A stretch of 64,000 nt of DNA from DAOUET01 sp034430155 (GTDB lineage Bacteria; Chloroflexota; Anaerolineae; Anaerolineales; UBA4823), in assembly GCA_034430155.1 (NCBI GenBank), contig DAOUET010000170.1, positions 3,384-67,383 on the forward strand, read 5' to 3'. Each line of letters begins with the position of its first letter. The stretch's first letter is position 1. Positions 8,551 through 17,414 of this stretch are shown here, piece by piece. The translations under genes and the position numbers were made by a program. Under the pieces are notes generated by a model. It was not told the DNA's origin. It worked only from the letters and a program-made list of their open reading frames with translations, and did no database searches.

Positions 8551-9381
8551 CTAGAGTGACCTGATGCGATCAATGAGTCGATTTATGAGAGATTTCTTTT
8601 CTTCTTTGTGTTCGCCCACGGTAGAGACCGGAAATCGACTTACAGAAGACCCAGTCTGCCCGGCGATAACCGGCCTGATTATATCAACCAAGCCAGCCTG
8701 TAGAAGGCTATAGACAATCCGCCGAATTTCGATCTCGTTCATTTTCGTGGCATGGGCGATCTGTGCAATGGTATTCTTCGGGCTGATGTACGAAACCACT
8801 TTCCATTCTTCAACTGTGAGATTAACTTTACGAATATTTACGCCTGGTCGGTCGGTAAATTTAAGCGCCATATCGAGACTAGGGATTTCGTCAGACAATT
8901 GTTCCCACTCTCGCATTTGACGTGAGCCTTCGACGATGATGTTCTCGAGGCTGACCCGAACTGGGATCTTATTCTGGGGGGGTAAGACATCGTTATCGAA
9001 TTGGAAATGACCATCTGCCCAGGTGAATAGTCGATTGAGAACGCTGACACAATAAGTCTGTATGCAATTGAGAATATCCTGTCGTGATATATAATTTGCA
9101 TTGATTAGAAGCAGACCCAGTTCTTTTTCATTCATGTTCTGAGTCCGCGCTTTGATAATCCTGTGTTGGGCCGTAGAGAGTTTTGATGCCTTGTACAATA
9201 TCGTGACAAGGCCATTTTCTTCCCGCCCCATTCGAGCGTAAGTTAAATTACCATTTAGAAAGAAAATTCGCGCGGTATCGTTCGACCCTGCAATGGTGAG
9301 AGCCCCAGTTTTTTGGGCAAGATTGATCAGATTAAGCAGTTGTGTGAACGGAAAATCGCGTAGGTTTCCTTTGAGGGCCAT
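8551..9381 (-). CDS. PATAN (DUF4388) domain protein
   Basis: 276 residues. The N-terminus, MALKGNLRDFPFTQLLNLIN, is the hallmark start of DUF4388/PATAN domains, which continue with KTGALTI and a sheet-rich section to about residue 120. A second segment (about 175-245) resembles a winged helix-turn-helix, ending in KMNEIEIRRIVYSLLQAGLV. PATAN proteins act as regulatory scaffolds, often with response regulators or small GTPases. The GTPase gene follows by 25 bp or less in the same direction, so a functional pair is likely. Confidence 0.8.
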   Translation of the reverse strand: MALKGNLRDFPFTQLLNLINLAQKTGALTIAGSNDTARIFFLNGNLTYARMGREENGLVTILYKASKLSTAQHRIIKARTQNMNEKELGLLLINANYISRQDILNCIQTYCVSVLNRLFTWADGHFQFDNDVLPPQNKIPVRVSLENIIVEGSRQMREWEQLSDEIPSLDMALKFTDRPGVNIRKVNLTVEEWKVVSYISPKNTIAQIAHATKMNEIEIRRIVYSLLQAGLVDIIRPVIAGQTGSSVSRFPVSTVGEHKEEKKSLINRLIDRIRSL

Positions 9382-9492
9382 GTAAGCCTCGGGTTGAAAC
9401 GGCTGCTGTGTTTAGAAGTGGTGAGGATTATACTTTGTAAGTTCTTTCAAAGTCAAATAACTCTGAACGCCGATGGGCAATTTTAGGTTTAC

Positions 9493-9521
9493 TTGACACT
9501 GATATGGCTTAAGTTTATAAT
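9493..9521 (+). promoter_or_regulatory. Promoter of tRNA-Asn
   Basis: TTGACA (9493-9498) and TATAAT (9516-9521) with a 17-bp spacer: a perfect consensus promoter, 13 bp before the tRNA gene. Confidence 0.93.
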
Positions 9522-9534
9522 CCTGCACGCACAA

Positions 9535-9608
9535 TCCTCGGTAGCTCAATTCGGCAGAGCGGGCGGCTGTTAACCGCTAGGTTCCAGGTTCGAGTCCTGG
9601 CCGAGGAG
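9535..9608 (+). tRNA. tRNA-Asn (anticodon GTT)
   Basis: The 7-bp acceptor stem TCCTCGG/CCGAGGA (9535-9541 and 9601-9607) is followed by a G discriminator base. A D-arm with GCTCAATTCGGCAGAGC and a T-arm with GGTTCGAGTCC are present. The anticodon loop CTGTTAA gives GTT, reading Asn codons. The CCA end is not encoded. It has its own consensus promoter. Confidence 0.95.
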
Positions 9609-9712
9609 CTAAAGTTGTTAATTCTATCGCATGATATCTTTCTTATTCACTTGTCGACTTCCGAAACCCACATGTTACCGGGCTGACTAAAGCCTCTATA
9701 TGATAATAAAAA

Positions 9713-9739
9713 ATGACGCCTCTTGAAAGGGGGCGTCAT
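9713..9739 (-). terminator. Terminator after the FmdB-type gene
   Basis: The 8-bp arms ATGACGCC and GGCGTCAT (9713-9720 and 9732-9739) form a stem with an 11-nt loop. On the minus strand it is followed by a run of T (TTTTTTATTAT), so it ends the leftward FmdB gene. The plus-strand side is also T-rich, so it may serve the tRNA transcript as well. Confidence 0.8.
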
Positions 9740-9801
9740 ATATTTTTAATGACAAATGTGAAAATTGATCAATTTTGTAATGCCGTCGTTTTCAAAAGAA
9801 A

Positions 9802-10089
9802 TTATTCCTTTTTGGGTTCCTCTACCTTGGTAGTAGACTCGCTGACAGCAGGATTTTTGTCTTCCTTATCCGATTTTACCTCACCATTTTTATGCACAGA
9901 ACCGGATGGAGAGCGATTGTCAGTAGCATAAAAACCAGAACCTTTGAATACGATCCCCACCGGGGTGTAAATTTTGCGTAATGTCTTTTTTGAACACTCT
10001 GGGCATCGAGTTAAAAGTGCCTCGGAGAATTTTTGTTGGCGTTCGAATCGGACACCACAATTTTCACATTGATACATATAAATCGGCAT
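9802..10089 (-). CDS. FmdB/zinc-ribbon family regulatory protein
   Basis: 95 residues. The N-terminal zinc ribbon has the start MPIYMYQCENCG with Cys8, Cys11, Cys29 and Cys32 as the metal ligands, followed by KTLRKIYTPVGIVFKGSGFY, the standard FmdB family pattern. The C-terminal third is a charged, low-complexity tail. The family is widespread; members are named after a putative regulator of a formamidase/amidase gene, but the true role is unclear. Here it is a lone gene with a terminator behind it. Confidence 0.85.
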   Translation of the reverse strand: MPIYMYQCENCGVRFERQQKFSEALLTRCPECSKKTLRKIYTPVGIVFKGSGFYATDNRSPSGSVHKNGEVKSDKEDKNPAVSESTTKVEEPKKE

Positions 10090-10237
10090 AAGTACCTCGA
10101 TACCACTACAGGTAATACTTCATCCTTTAAAGATTATAGTGCGCAAGGCGATTAATTGCAAGTATTATTGGGTAATCTGTAATATTATTAACAAAATTCT
10201 TATTTCTAATCGATCTATATGCAAGGTTTGAATATAT

Positions 10238-10327
10238 TAGGACTTACGCAGTTGGTGGGAGGATGGGGGTGTTTGGGGAACGCCCACCCAAACACCCTCG
10301 ATTTTCCCCTGAACTGCGTAACTACTA
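10238..10327 (+). repeat. 90-bp MITE-like repeat, copy 1
   Basis: One of five copies. The ends are an imperfect 16-bp inverted repeat (TAGGACTTACGCAGTT and AACTGCGTAACTACTA, 14 of 16 matching). The centre is a hairpin built from GGGTGTTTGGG and CCCAAACACCC. It lies in the gap between the TPR gene end and the FmdB gene start. The flanks TATAT and TAAAT could be a decayed target duplication. Confidence 0.9.
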
Positions 10328-10433
10328 TAAATATTAGTGCGTAGCGATAGTGAAAAGCAAAGAATGGAAAGATTTGAAAATCTATCAGCGAAATAGTTGA
10401 GTACTACAGTAGTGGTTTATTAAATTCAGATAT

Positions 10434-12266
10434 TTAAGGGGTTGGGGTGATAGCACGATGAGAGAGCGTACCACCGGTAGGGGCGGTTACAACCTGGCTG
10501 GGACTCGGCGTTTCCATGGCAGTCGGGGATGAAGTCAAAGTAGAGCTGGCCTGAGGGGTAAGCGCTCGGATACGCCCTAAAGCCAGGTTGATCCAACCTT
10601 CCGGGACGACATCCTCCGGTAGACTTAAAAGAGCCTGCCAATCTTTTACTGCAGAAGCATCGTTCCCTGAGGCTTCCAAAGATCGTGCTCGCCAGTAATA
10701 AATTTCTGCCAGCTGTTTATCACTTTGGGCAAGTTTTTGGCTGCTATTGATCTGTCGGTAAGCATCTCCAGGACGCTCTTCAAGCAACAGGGCTTTGGCA
10801 AGCGCGATGTTCGCAGCGAAGGAATCCGGACGGAGTTTGCTTGCCTCAACCAGATCATTGGCAGCCGCCTCACCATTTTCTAAAGCGAGGAAGGTATAAC
10901 CACGAAATAGAAAAGCATCAAATAGCTTTTCGTCCAGCTCAAGAGATTTATTTAGGGCGCCTAGTGCTTGATCGAATGAATTGATTTTGTAATACGCTTT
11001 ACCGAGTAGATACCATCCGGATGCATCATTCTTCTTGAATAAAGTATAGGTATTGAGAAATTCAACAGCTTGCTCTGGTCGGTCTAAGAAAAGATAAACC
11101 TCTCCAAAAGTAAGATAAACGGGTAGTAAGGTCTGGTCGAGTTCATACGCTCGTTGGGCGGATTGCAAAGCCAAAGGACCTTCTCCCAGAAGCAGATAAG
11201 CTTGCGAGCGATAAAGATAGAGGAGAGGCGACTCCGGGAGTAATTCTTGTACGACCTCTAAATCCTGGAGAGCGGCCTCGGGATTATTGCGAGTGAGATG
11301 ATATTCAGCATAATCCAGGTAAGCCTCAGCAAACAAGGGATCCTTGTCGATCGCCTTAATGAAGTCTAATTCCACTTCCGCAGTGGGATCCAGAGCAAGT
11401 TCAGCTCGAGCTTGCCCCAAATACGCTGGAGCAAAGCCAGGATCAGCGGCTATGGCTTGTGCATAAGCAGTCAAGGCGTTATCTGGATCTGCCATTAGAC
11501 GATAAGCTTCCCCGATATAATAAAAGGCATCTGCTGATTGGGGTTCAACTGCGGCTGCCTGCTGCATAAATTGCAGCATCTCTTCAAAATTCCCCTGCTG
11601 GAAAGCTCGTATGCCTGCCCGGTAAGCCTCACTGATGGGATGGGGAGTATCCACATAGAGTGGCGTAGAAGTGTACGTTGCTTCTAAGAAATAAGACAAT
11701 GGAGTTGGACCAGAAAACGTAGGAGTAGGAGTGCGCACCCAAGGAGTGTTGGTTGGCAGTAAAGTTGCCGTTGGCTTGGGCGTCCAGGTGATGGGTGTAA
11801 TAGTTAGTTGTTGGCCAGCTAACCTCCCGCTTGACCTGAACATTGATCCCCCAATTATCATCAACAATGCGAGCACTGCGATCACTCCACTCAGATAATA
11901 GAGGGCTTTGCGATTAGTTGGATTTGAAAAAAAAGCCTTAATTCCGCCAGATGATACTCCCTGGTGATCTTCGATCACCCATTTGCGCCGGATAAATTGG
12001 GATGGGGGCACCATTTCATTAGTCGAAATTACCCCCAGCAAATGCAACCCATTCTTGGCGGCCTGGTTTTCAGGATCGATGCGCAAGACATTCTTGAGAC
12101 AGAAGATACGCTCCTTAGGAGTATCCACCACCGCGCTCATCCATAACCAATAGTCGGGGTTTTCCCGGTTGGTGCGCAGGAGACGGGTCAACAGATCCCG
12201 AGCTCGAGCTCGTTCCCCATTCGCTATCGCTTTGATGGCTTCCTGCAGGACATTATCATCATTCAT
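10434..12266 (-). CDS. Membrane-anchored TPR-repeat protein
   Basis: 610 residues from the ATG at 12266 (an upstream ATG at 12329 is in frame, but the family-like start is MNDDNVLQEAIKAIANGER). Residues about 1-75 form tetratricopeptide-like helices, one membrane helix lies at about 115-140, and a Thr/Pro-rich linker follows at about 150-195. Then come about ten TPR units, with repeated patterns such as ADAFYYIGEAYRLMADPDNA and DASGWYLLGKAYYKINSFDQA. The end is Ser/Thr/Pro-rich. The large repeat domain is probably outside the cell membrane and serves protein-protein contacts. No partner can be named. Confidence 0.8.
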   Translation of the reverse strand: MNDDNVLQEAIKAIANGERARARDLLTRLLRTNRENPDYWLWMSAVVDTPKERIFCLKNVLRIDPENQAAKNGLHLLGVISTNEMVPPSQFIRRKWVIEDHQGVSSGGIKAFFSNPTNRKALYYLSGVIAVLALLMIIGGSMFRSSGRLAGQQLTITPITWTPKPTATLLPTNTPWVRTPTPTFSGPTPLSYFLEATYTSTPLYVDTPHPISEAYRAGIRAFQQGNFEEMLQFMQQAAAVEPQSADAFYYIGEAYRLMADPDNALTAYAQAIAADPGFAPAYLGQARAELALDPTAEVELDFIKAIDKDPLFAEAYLDYAEYHLTRNNPEAALQDLEVVQELLPESPLLYLYRSQAYLLLGEGPLALQSAQRAYELDQTLLPVYLTFGEVYLFLDRPEQAVEFLNTYTLFKKNDASGWYLLGKAYYKINSFDQALGALNKSLELDEKLFDAFLFRGYTFLALENGEAAANDLVEASKLRPDSFAANIALAKALLLEERPGDAYRQINSSQKLAQSDKQLAEIYYWRARSLEASGNDASAVKDWQALLSLPEDVVPEGWINLALGRIRALTPQASSTLTSSPTAMETPSPSQVVTAPTGGTLSHRAITPTP

Positions 12267-12373
12267 GAGAACTTCCCACATCGAGAGTCTAGCATAATGC
12301 TGTTCGATGAACAAGGAGTGAAAAGACACCTCAAAGAATTGTAAGCTGCTAGCGGCAGTGTATAATCGCGGCT

Positions 12374-13387
12374 ATGCTTGGTTCTAAATTGCATATTAAT
12401 GGGGCGACCCCTGTAGGTATTGTGTTTTTAGTTCTAGGATTAAGCGCATGCGGGCAAGCTGTCACAACCGAGAATCCTACCCCTAGCGCGATAGGCACAT
12501 TGATCCCTTATCGGACAGTCACCCCCAGCCCGGTAGTTGCCTCTGCCACAGAGAATATTTTACAACCTACCGTTCCTGATTTACCCAAACCCACACCGTT
12601 GACTTATAAAGTAGTCAAAGGGGATACGATGTTGGCGATCGCTTTACGATATGGAATCAGTTTGGAAGAATTACTGGCAGCCAACCCCAAAGTAGACCCA
12701 AGGTTTCTTTCTGTCGATACCATCTTGATCATTCCAAAGGAGGAAAGCGCCTCGGAATTTCCGGTCAACCCGACTCCGCTACCGTTAATGTTAACCCCCC
12801 CACATTGTTACCGGGTTAACAGTGAAAATGCAGACGACGGTGGGGTATGGTGTTTCGTCCTGATCGAAAACAATCAAACACAACCGGTCGACAATATCTC
12901 CCTTTGGGTCGGATTATATACAAACCAGGGAGAGGTAGCTGGTGGTTTAACCACAACACCGCTGAATTTGCTTACTCCTGGAAAGCAGATGCCGGCGATG
13001 CTCTACTTTCCACCACCCCTGCCCCAAGAATTTTCACCTCTGGCTGAGTTGCTTACTTCTGCACCGGTACAAATTAACGATCAAAGGTATTTACTCGCCA
13101 GACTTGAAGAGGTTGATGAGGAGATCGATGGCAACGGCCTCCAGGCAAATGTGCGCGGATTAATTTCATTACCAGAAAATAGCTCGCCAGCCAGCCAAGT
13201 ATGGCTGGTCCTGATCGCCTATAGTTCCAGTGGGGAGGTGGTAGGTGTTCGCAAGTGGGAGGCGAATGGATCGGTCGAGCAGCCAGTAGTATTAAAAGGG
13301 GGTGAAAACTTATCTTTTGATGTGACTGTGTTCAGCCTCGGCGCTGCTATAAAACACCTCGAAGTTTTGGTCGAGGCCAGGCCGTAA
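12374..13387 (+). CDS. Lipoprotein with LysM domain
   Basis: 337 residues. The signal peptide ends in a LSAC lipobox (Cys about 26), followed by a Thr/Pro linker and a LysM domain at about 75-120 (YKVVKGDTMLAIALRYGISL, with an IIP end) that binds peptidoglycan or similar glycans. The C-terminal about 200 residues hold two beta-rich segments resembling an Ig-like fold of the type used to describe protein-interaction domains; not further classified. The gene is divergent from the TPR gene, 107 bp away, so the two may share a control region. Confidence 0.8.
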   Translation: MLGSKLHINGATPVGIVFLVLGLSACGQAVTTENPTPSAIGTLIPYRTVTPSPVVASATENILQPTVPDLPKPTPLTYKVVKGDTMLAIALRYGISLEELLAANPKVDPRFLSVDTILIIPKEESASEFPVNPTPLPLMLTPPHCYRVNSENADDGGVWCFVLIENNQTQPVDNISLWVGLYTNQGEVAGGLTTTPLNLLTPGKQMPAMLYFPPPLPQEFSPLAELLTSAPVQINDQRYLLARLEEVDEEIDGNGLQANVRGLISLPENSSPASQVWLVLIAYSSSGEVVGVRKWEANGSVEQPVVLKGGENLSFDVTVFSLGAAIKHLEVLVEARP

Positions 13388-13478
13388 TCGAGGTATTACC
13401 GTGACACTCTCAAATTAATGGTTGATATAGTTTTGCCTGAGCGGATTCCTGGTGATCAACCGATTCAACAATAACTGG

Positions 13479-14378
13479 CTACAACTCCACATTGGCGCCA
13501 GGGGGAAATGGGGTTACGCTTCGCTCGAAAGAGAAACCAGCTGCTCCTGGGTGACCACCCCCGCCAAATTTAGTGGCAATCTCTGAGACGTCCACACTGT
13601 CTGAATAAAGAGTAACTACAGTCATCAAATCCCCGTTCTGACGTAAATCAACGTAACAATAAGCAATTTGGAATCCTAATTCCCGGATAAATTGTCCCAT
13701 TTCCCCGCTGCCGCGATTATTAATTGCCATTGTTCGATACCCCTCAAATTTCACCTCGAAACCATAGCGCGAGACCATCCGGCGGATGCTGTTCCAGCGC
13801 GCTTCAACCAGCACCTTACCTCCTTCGATCAGATGGTTGAGAATATGGGTGTCGTCATCCAAAAGCGGTCCCCAGATCTGGTCATTGTCGGGATGACTAT
13901 TTTGTTGGAATAATCCTTCACTAAAGGGTCCCGTGTCAGGTAATGACCATCGCCAAATGTCACGATCGCCAATTAGCATGATAGCCTTAGGAACGGTTTG
14001 CTCTGGAAAGAAGAAATTCCATGTCAGGACACAGGCAGCCTCAGAAGTATCGCGTATGCCAGGCCAGGTTGCAGCTATATCAGATAGTTGATCAATAGCC
14101 GACTTGTGATGATCGATCCAGATCAATTGGCGATCCCGGGAGAGTGCCTGCATATCTGATTTTGGGAGTGAAAAATCCGTCACAATGACGCGTCCGGCCT
14201 GTGCGATGAGCTGCCAGGGTACAGGGTCTCCATAATTCATTTCGCAAAGCCGAGTCTCGGATCCTAAAGCTCGGCGAACAATGGCAGCGGATGCTCTTCC
14301 GTCGGCGTCATTATGGTAAAGACAGACGGTCTGGATTCTGGTGGAGGGGGGAAATGAAGTTTCTTCCGATTCAGACAT
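13479..14378 (-). CDS. DHH-family phosphoesterase (NrnB-like)
   Basis: 299 residues. The DHH domain has HNDADGRASA (about residues 22-31), a VTDFSL strand-end (about 66) and the name motif WIDHHKSA (about 86-93). The C-terminal DHHA1-type substrate module ends with ATKFGGGGHPGAAGF (about 272). These residues bind two metal ions and a phosphate. Family members cut short oligonucleotides (nanoRNase), cyclic dinucleotides or cAMP; the exact substrate cannot be told from sequence. The gene runs in the same direction as the site-2 protease gene, 92 bp downstream of it. Confidence 0.82.
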   Translation of the reverse strand: MSESEETSFPPSTRIQTVCLYHNDADGRASAAIVRRALGSETRLCEMNYGDPVPWQLIAQAGRVIVTDFSLPKSDMQALSRDRQLIWIDHHKSAIDQLSDIAATWPGIRDTSEAACVLTWNFFFPEQTVPKAIMLIGDRDIWRWSLPDTGPFSEGLFQQNSHPDNDQIWGPLLDDDTHILNHLIEGGKVLVEARWNSIRRMVSRYGFEVKFEGYRTMAINNRGSGEMGQFIRELGFQIAYCYVDLRQNGDLMTVVTLYSDSVDVSEIATKFGGGGHPGAAGFSFERSVTPFPPGANVEL

Positions 14379-14470
14379 TCAGGGGGTGTAGGCCAAGATA
14401 TCGACGCTAAGGAGGTCTTGGTGGAAAAGGATCCACTGGCAACTGGTGAGAATCCCCTTAGGTTCTAATT

Positions 14471-15694
14471 CTACGCGCCGAACAGGCTTAATGGAACAGG
14501 TGTAAAGACCAGCACAAAAATGATTAAACCCAGAATTGCTATGGCTCTACGATTCGGATCCAAGGGAGTGATTTGATCAAGAGGTTCCGCGTAGACACGA
14601 CCAAGCAGAAAGATTAAGAAGGCCCACAGCCACCATCCTGTCCAGATAGTGCCCAAGACGATTAATGTTAATAAGATAACAGGCAGTACCGCCCGGGCCC
14701 GCTTGCCAAGCAGGACATAGAGTACATGCCCGCCGTCTAACTGACCAGCAGGGATCAAGTTGAGAGCTGTGACCAATAATCCTGCCCATCCTGCCCAGGC
14801 GATCGGATGTAAGATGACATCGGTACCGCCAAACGGAACTGGCAACCCGGTAAATACGTAACGGATCCAATAGAGTACGGGATTAAGACCGCCATAATTG
14901 ATCGGTTGGGGCAACCATTTACCAAAAACGAGGAATTTTGCAATTAAATAGAGGATGGAATTCCCTTCCAAACTGACGCCCTGGTTAATAGCGGCGGGTA
15001 AGTGATCGAGCTGAGACAAATATAAGCCAAGAATTAGCACAGGTATGGCAACTACCAGACCTGCCAGAGGGCCAGCAATACCAATGTCGAGTAATATCCT
15101 TTTGTTTTTCGGCGGTTGCTTGAGTTGGATAAAAGCGCCCATCGTTCCGAAGGGACTGATCGGGAAGGGGATAAAATAGGGTAGGGTGACTGCAGTGTGA
15201 TGATATCTAGCAGCCAGGTAGTGACCAAACTCATGAGCCAGCAAGATAGCGAGTAAACTAACCGCAAAGGCCAGCCCCCCTCCTAATTGGCTGAGCACAC
15301 TCTTGAATATAATGCTGATATTACCCGTTACTGGCCCATTATATGTAAATAAGATGTAGCCGACCGGCATACTCAACAGGGTGAAAAAGAAGAAAACCCC
15401 ATTGATCCAAGTCCGCGATGGAGTCGGACGTACTACTCCTTTTACTAAGATGACGGTGTGACGTCCGTTTTCATTGCGAAAAAGTGGTGTCACGTTCAAG
15501 GGTTCCAATGAGGCAGCCAATTTATCATAAGCAGATTTCGATTCACCCATGATTCTTCCACGGTAGCGCACCAGGAAGTTTTGTTTCGCACCACCCCAGG
15601 TAACGTCTTCAACACGCATTAATTTATTAACGAGTGGAGTCATAGGATCGGGTGAGATCGATTGAACAGGGGTTTCGATTGAAGTGATTTCCAT
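14471..15694 (-). CDS. Site-2 protease family (M50) membrane metalloprotease
   Basis: 407 residues with about seven membrane helices. The zinc motif HEXXH appears as LLAHEFGHYLAARY (about residue 150) and the third ligand as LDGGHVLYVL (about 310), the two classic S2P signatures. A soluble N-terminal region (1-95) precedes the first helix. The protease is expected to cut membrane proteins inside the lipid layer, for example anti-sigma factors. It resembles plant/cyanobacterial EGY-type and other long S2P forms. It lies just before (in the minus direction, after) the tRNA-Sec gene, with no operon link to it. Confidence 0.88.
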   Translation of the reverse strand: MEITSIETPVQSISPDPMTPLVNKLMRVEDVTWGGAKQNFLVRYRGRIMGESKSAYDKLAASLEPLNVTPLFRNENGRHTVILVKGVVRPTPSRTWINGVFFFFTLLSMPVGYILFTYNGPVTGNISIIFKSVLSQLGGGLAFAVSLLAILLAHEFGHYLAARYHHTAVTLPYFIPFPISPFGTMGAFIQLKQPPKNKRILLDIGIAGPLAGLVVAIPVLILGLYLSQLDHLPAAINQGVSLEGNSILYLIAKFLVFGKWLPQPINYGGLNPVLYWIRYVFTGLPVPFGGTDVILHPIAWAGWAGLLVTALNLIPAGQLDGGHVLYVLLGKRARAVLPVILLTLIVLGTIWTGWWLWAFLIFLLGRVYAEPLDQITPLDPNRRAIAILGLIIFVLVFTPVPLSLFGA

Positions 15695-15794
15695 AACAAA
15701 CCAACAGTACCTTTTCTAGATTTTTCTTTCCTAAGTACCAATATTTATTGATTAGACAAACTCAATAATTTACGAATATTGACCGATAAGCAGG

Positions 15795-15888
15795 CGGGAG
15801 TGGATGGGAGTCGAACCCACCGCGGCCCGCAACGCGACCCGCCACCGGTTTTGAAGACCGGGGAGCCCACCAGGACCCAACCACTCCC
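15795..15888 (-). tRNA. selC: Selenocysteine tRNA (anticodon TCA)
   Basis: On the minus strand an 8-bp acceptor stem (GGGAGTGG with CCACTCCC, 15881-15888 and 15796-15803) is followed by a G discriminator. The anticodon arm is CCGGT-CT-TCA-AA-ACCGG, giving the UGA-reading anticodon TCA. A long GC-rich variable arm follows, and the T-arm contains GGTTCGACTCC. The 94-nt length, 8-bp acceptor and extra arm are diagnostic for bacterial tRNA-Sec. It implies that the host makes selenoproteins, so SelA, SelB and SelD must be encoded outside this window. Confidence 0.95.
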
Positions 15889-15927
15889 GGGTATTATTCG
15901 TTTCTTGTCAGCATTTACATTTAGGAA

Positions 15928-15956
15928 ATTATACCTGTAGAAGGAGGGGGTGTAAA
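15928..15956 (-). promoter_or_regulatory. Promoter of the selenocysteine tRNA
   Basis: On the minus strand TTTACA (15956-15951) and TATAAT (15933-15928) are 17 bp apart. The expected start site lies about 30 nt before the mature tRNA. Confidence 0.8.
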
Positions 15957-16133
15957 GCGAGATATAAACTCATAGCGATAACATGTGGCATAGGCCCTGG
16001 TCACGCAAGAGGTCAATAGTACATTTCCGAAAATTCTGGTATAGTCAGGTCACCTGGAATCTCGATAATTTTTTCCCGCACTTCATGGTCTGGTTTTTTG
16101 CTGTTTTTTGAAACCTACAGGAGGATAATCCTT

Positions 16134-17036
16134 ATGAGAGATCGGGATTTGTGGAATTTGGTCCGTGAAGCCTGGACTGCTCTAGGACCTCATTATGAGC
16201 CGGTGATCGAGTCCATCACCGAAGAGAGTGGATTGGAGGCTCGCGGTTGGAGTCTGTTGTTAGCTGCTCTGTCCTTTGAACCGGATGATATTTCTGTGCC
16301 TCATCTGATGGTGCGAGGACCGTACACAGCGACAGAGCAATATCTTGCCCGGCTGAATGCAGCGGTTGGTATGGGTTATTTGGCAGAGGTGTCCCCGGGC
16401 GCTTTTGGTTTGACTCCTTCAGGGAGTGCTTTAACCCACCATTTTATAGAGAAGGTGCGGTCTGCCATGGATTCTGCAGATCCATTATCGAGGCGGGAAT
16501 CTAAACAGCTTGCTGATTTGTTTAACCGCCTGGTTGAAAACAGCTTAGAAACACCGCCACCGCCCGATACTTGGTCCATCCTGCACAGCTATAAGTTGAT
16601 GCCCGACCCAAAGCCTCCCTTACCGTTTATCGAACAGGCCATTTCATGCCTGGCTGCCTATCGCGATGATGCCCATCTGGCTGCATGGCGTCAAAGTGGG
16701 TTAACCGCGACAGCCTTAGAAACATTGACTTTATTATGGCGCCATCAAGTTGGATCGCTTGAGGAAGTTTACGATAAGCTCTCCTATCGAGGACACTCGC
16801 CTGAAGTATATTCTGATGTAATTACCGAACTCAGATCCCACAATTTTATTGCAGGTACAAAAAGGGCTTTACGCGTTACTGAAGCTGGTCGAACATTTCG
16901 GATTCAGGTGGAGACTGATACTGACCAATATTTCTTTGCTCCCTGGTCTTGTCTGGATGAATCTAAAAAGAAGGATTTGGAAGCGCTATTAATCAACCTC
17001 AGGGATAGTTTGAGAACCAAGGTTGTTTCTAATTAG
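16134..17036 (+). CDS. Winged-helix-like protein, function unknown
   Basis: 300 residues from the ATG at 16134, which is preceded by a clear AGGAGG; a start at 16098 is less likely. The protein is mainly helical. The N-terminal half includes SGLEARGWSLLLAALSFEPDDISVPHL and a FGLTPSGSALTH segment; the second half has a similar helix-turn-helix/wing pattern (YRGHSPEVYSDVITELRSHN, then ALRVTEAGRTFR). This suggests two winged-helix units, as in MarR-like or SCO6745-type proteins. No enzyme motif is visible. It is a single gene between the tRNA-Sec and glutamine synthetase genes. Confidence 0.6.
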   Translation: MRDRDLWNLVREAWTALGPHYEPVIESITEESGLEARGWSLLLAALSFEPDDISVPHLMVRGPYTATEQYLARLNAAVGMGYLAEVSPGAFGLTPSGSALTHHFIEKVRSAMDSADPLSRRESKQLADLFNRLVENSLETPPPPDTWSILHSYKLMPDPKPPLPFIEQAISCLAAYRDDAHLAAWRQSGLTATALETLTLLWRHQVGSLEEVYDKLSYRGHSPEVYSDVITELRSHNFIAGTKRALRVTEAGRTFRIQVETDTDQYFFAPWSCLDESKKKDLEALLINLRDSLRTKVVSN

Positions 17037-17243
17037 GTGGTTATTTATCAGGAATCTCTCCCACGGGTAGAAACACTGATCCGTTTTCCTAGTTTGCTAT
17101 TGCTTTCAGTAACCTTGGAAATATTATCGGCGGTGGAAAGATTTTTAATAGGGAGGACCTTAACGCAGCTGTAAGCAGGATGGCTGTGAATTGTAGTAGA
17201 ATTCTCAAAAAATCGCTTCAGATCAGGTTGATCATGTTAGGTG

Positions 17244-17273
17244 TTGACTTCAACCCCCCTTTTACGCTAGAAT
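17244..17273 (+). promoter_or_regulatory. Promoter of glutamine synthetase
   Basis: TTGACT (17244-17249) and TAGAAT (17268-17273) with an 18-bp spacer, about 140 bp before the glnA start. The rest of the 378-bp gap (17037-17414) shows no gene. The long leader has a partial inverted repeat around 17338-17362 (GGGTTGGC with GCCCAAACC). Confidence 0.65.
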
Positions 17274-17414
17274 GGCAATTGTGCCACTATAGATGGTATC
17301 TTTAAACTTATACAGGTAAAGGTTTAGCCAGGTGATTTGGGTTGGCTTCATAAGCCCAAACCACAATAAGCCCACCATCTGCTCAATTCCTAATCCTAAT
17401 GATCGGAGGGTTAT

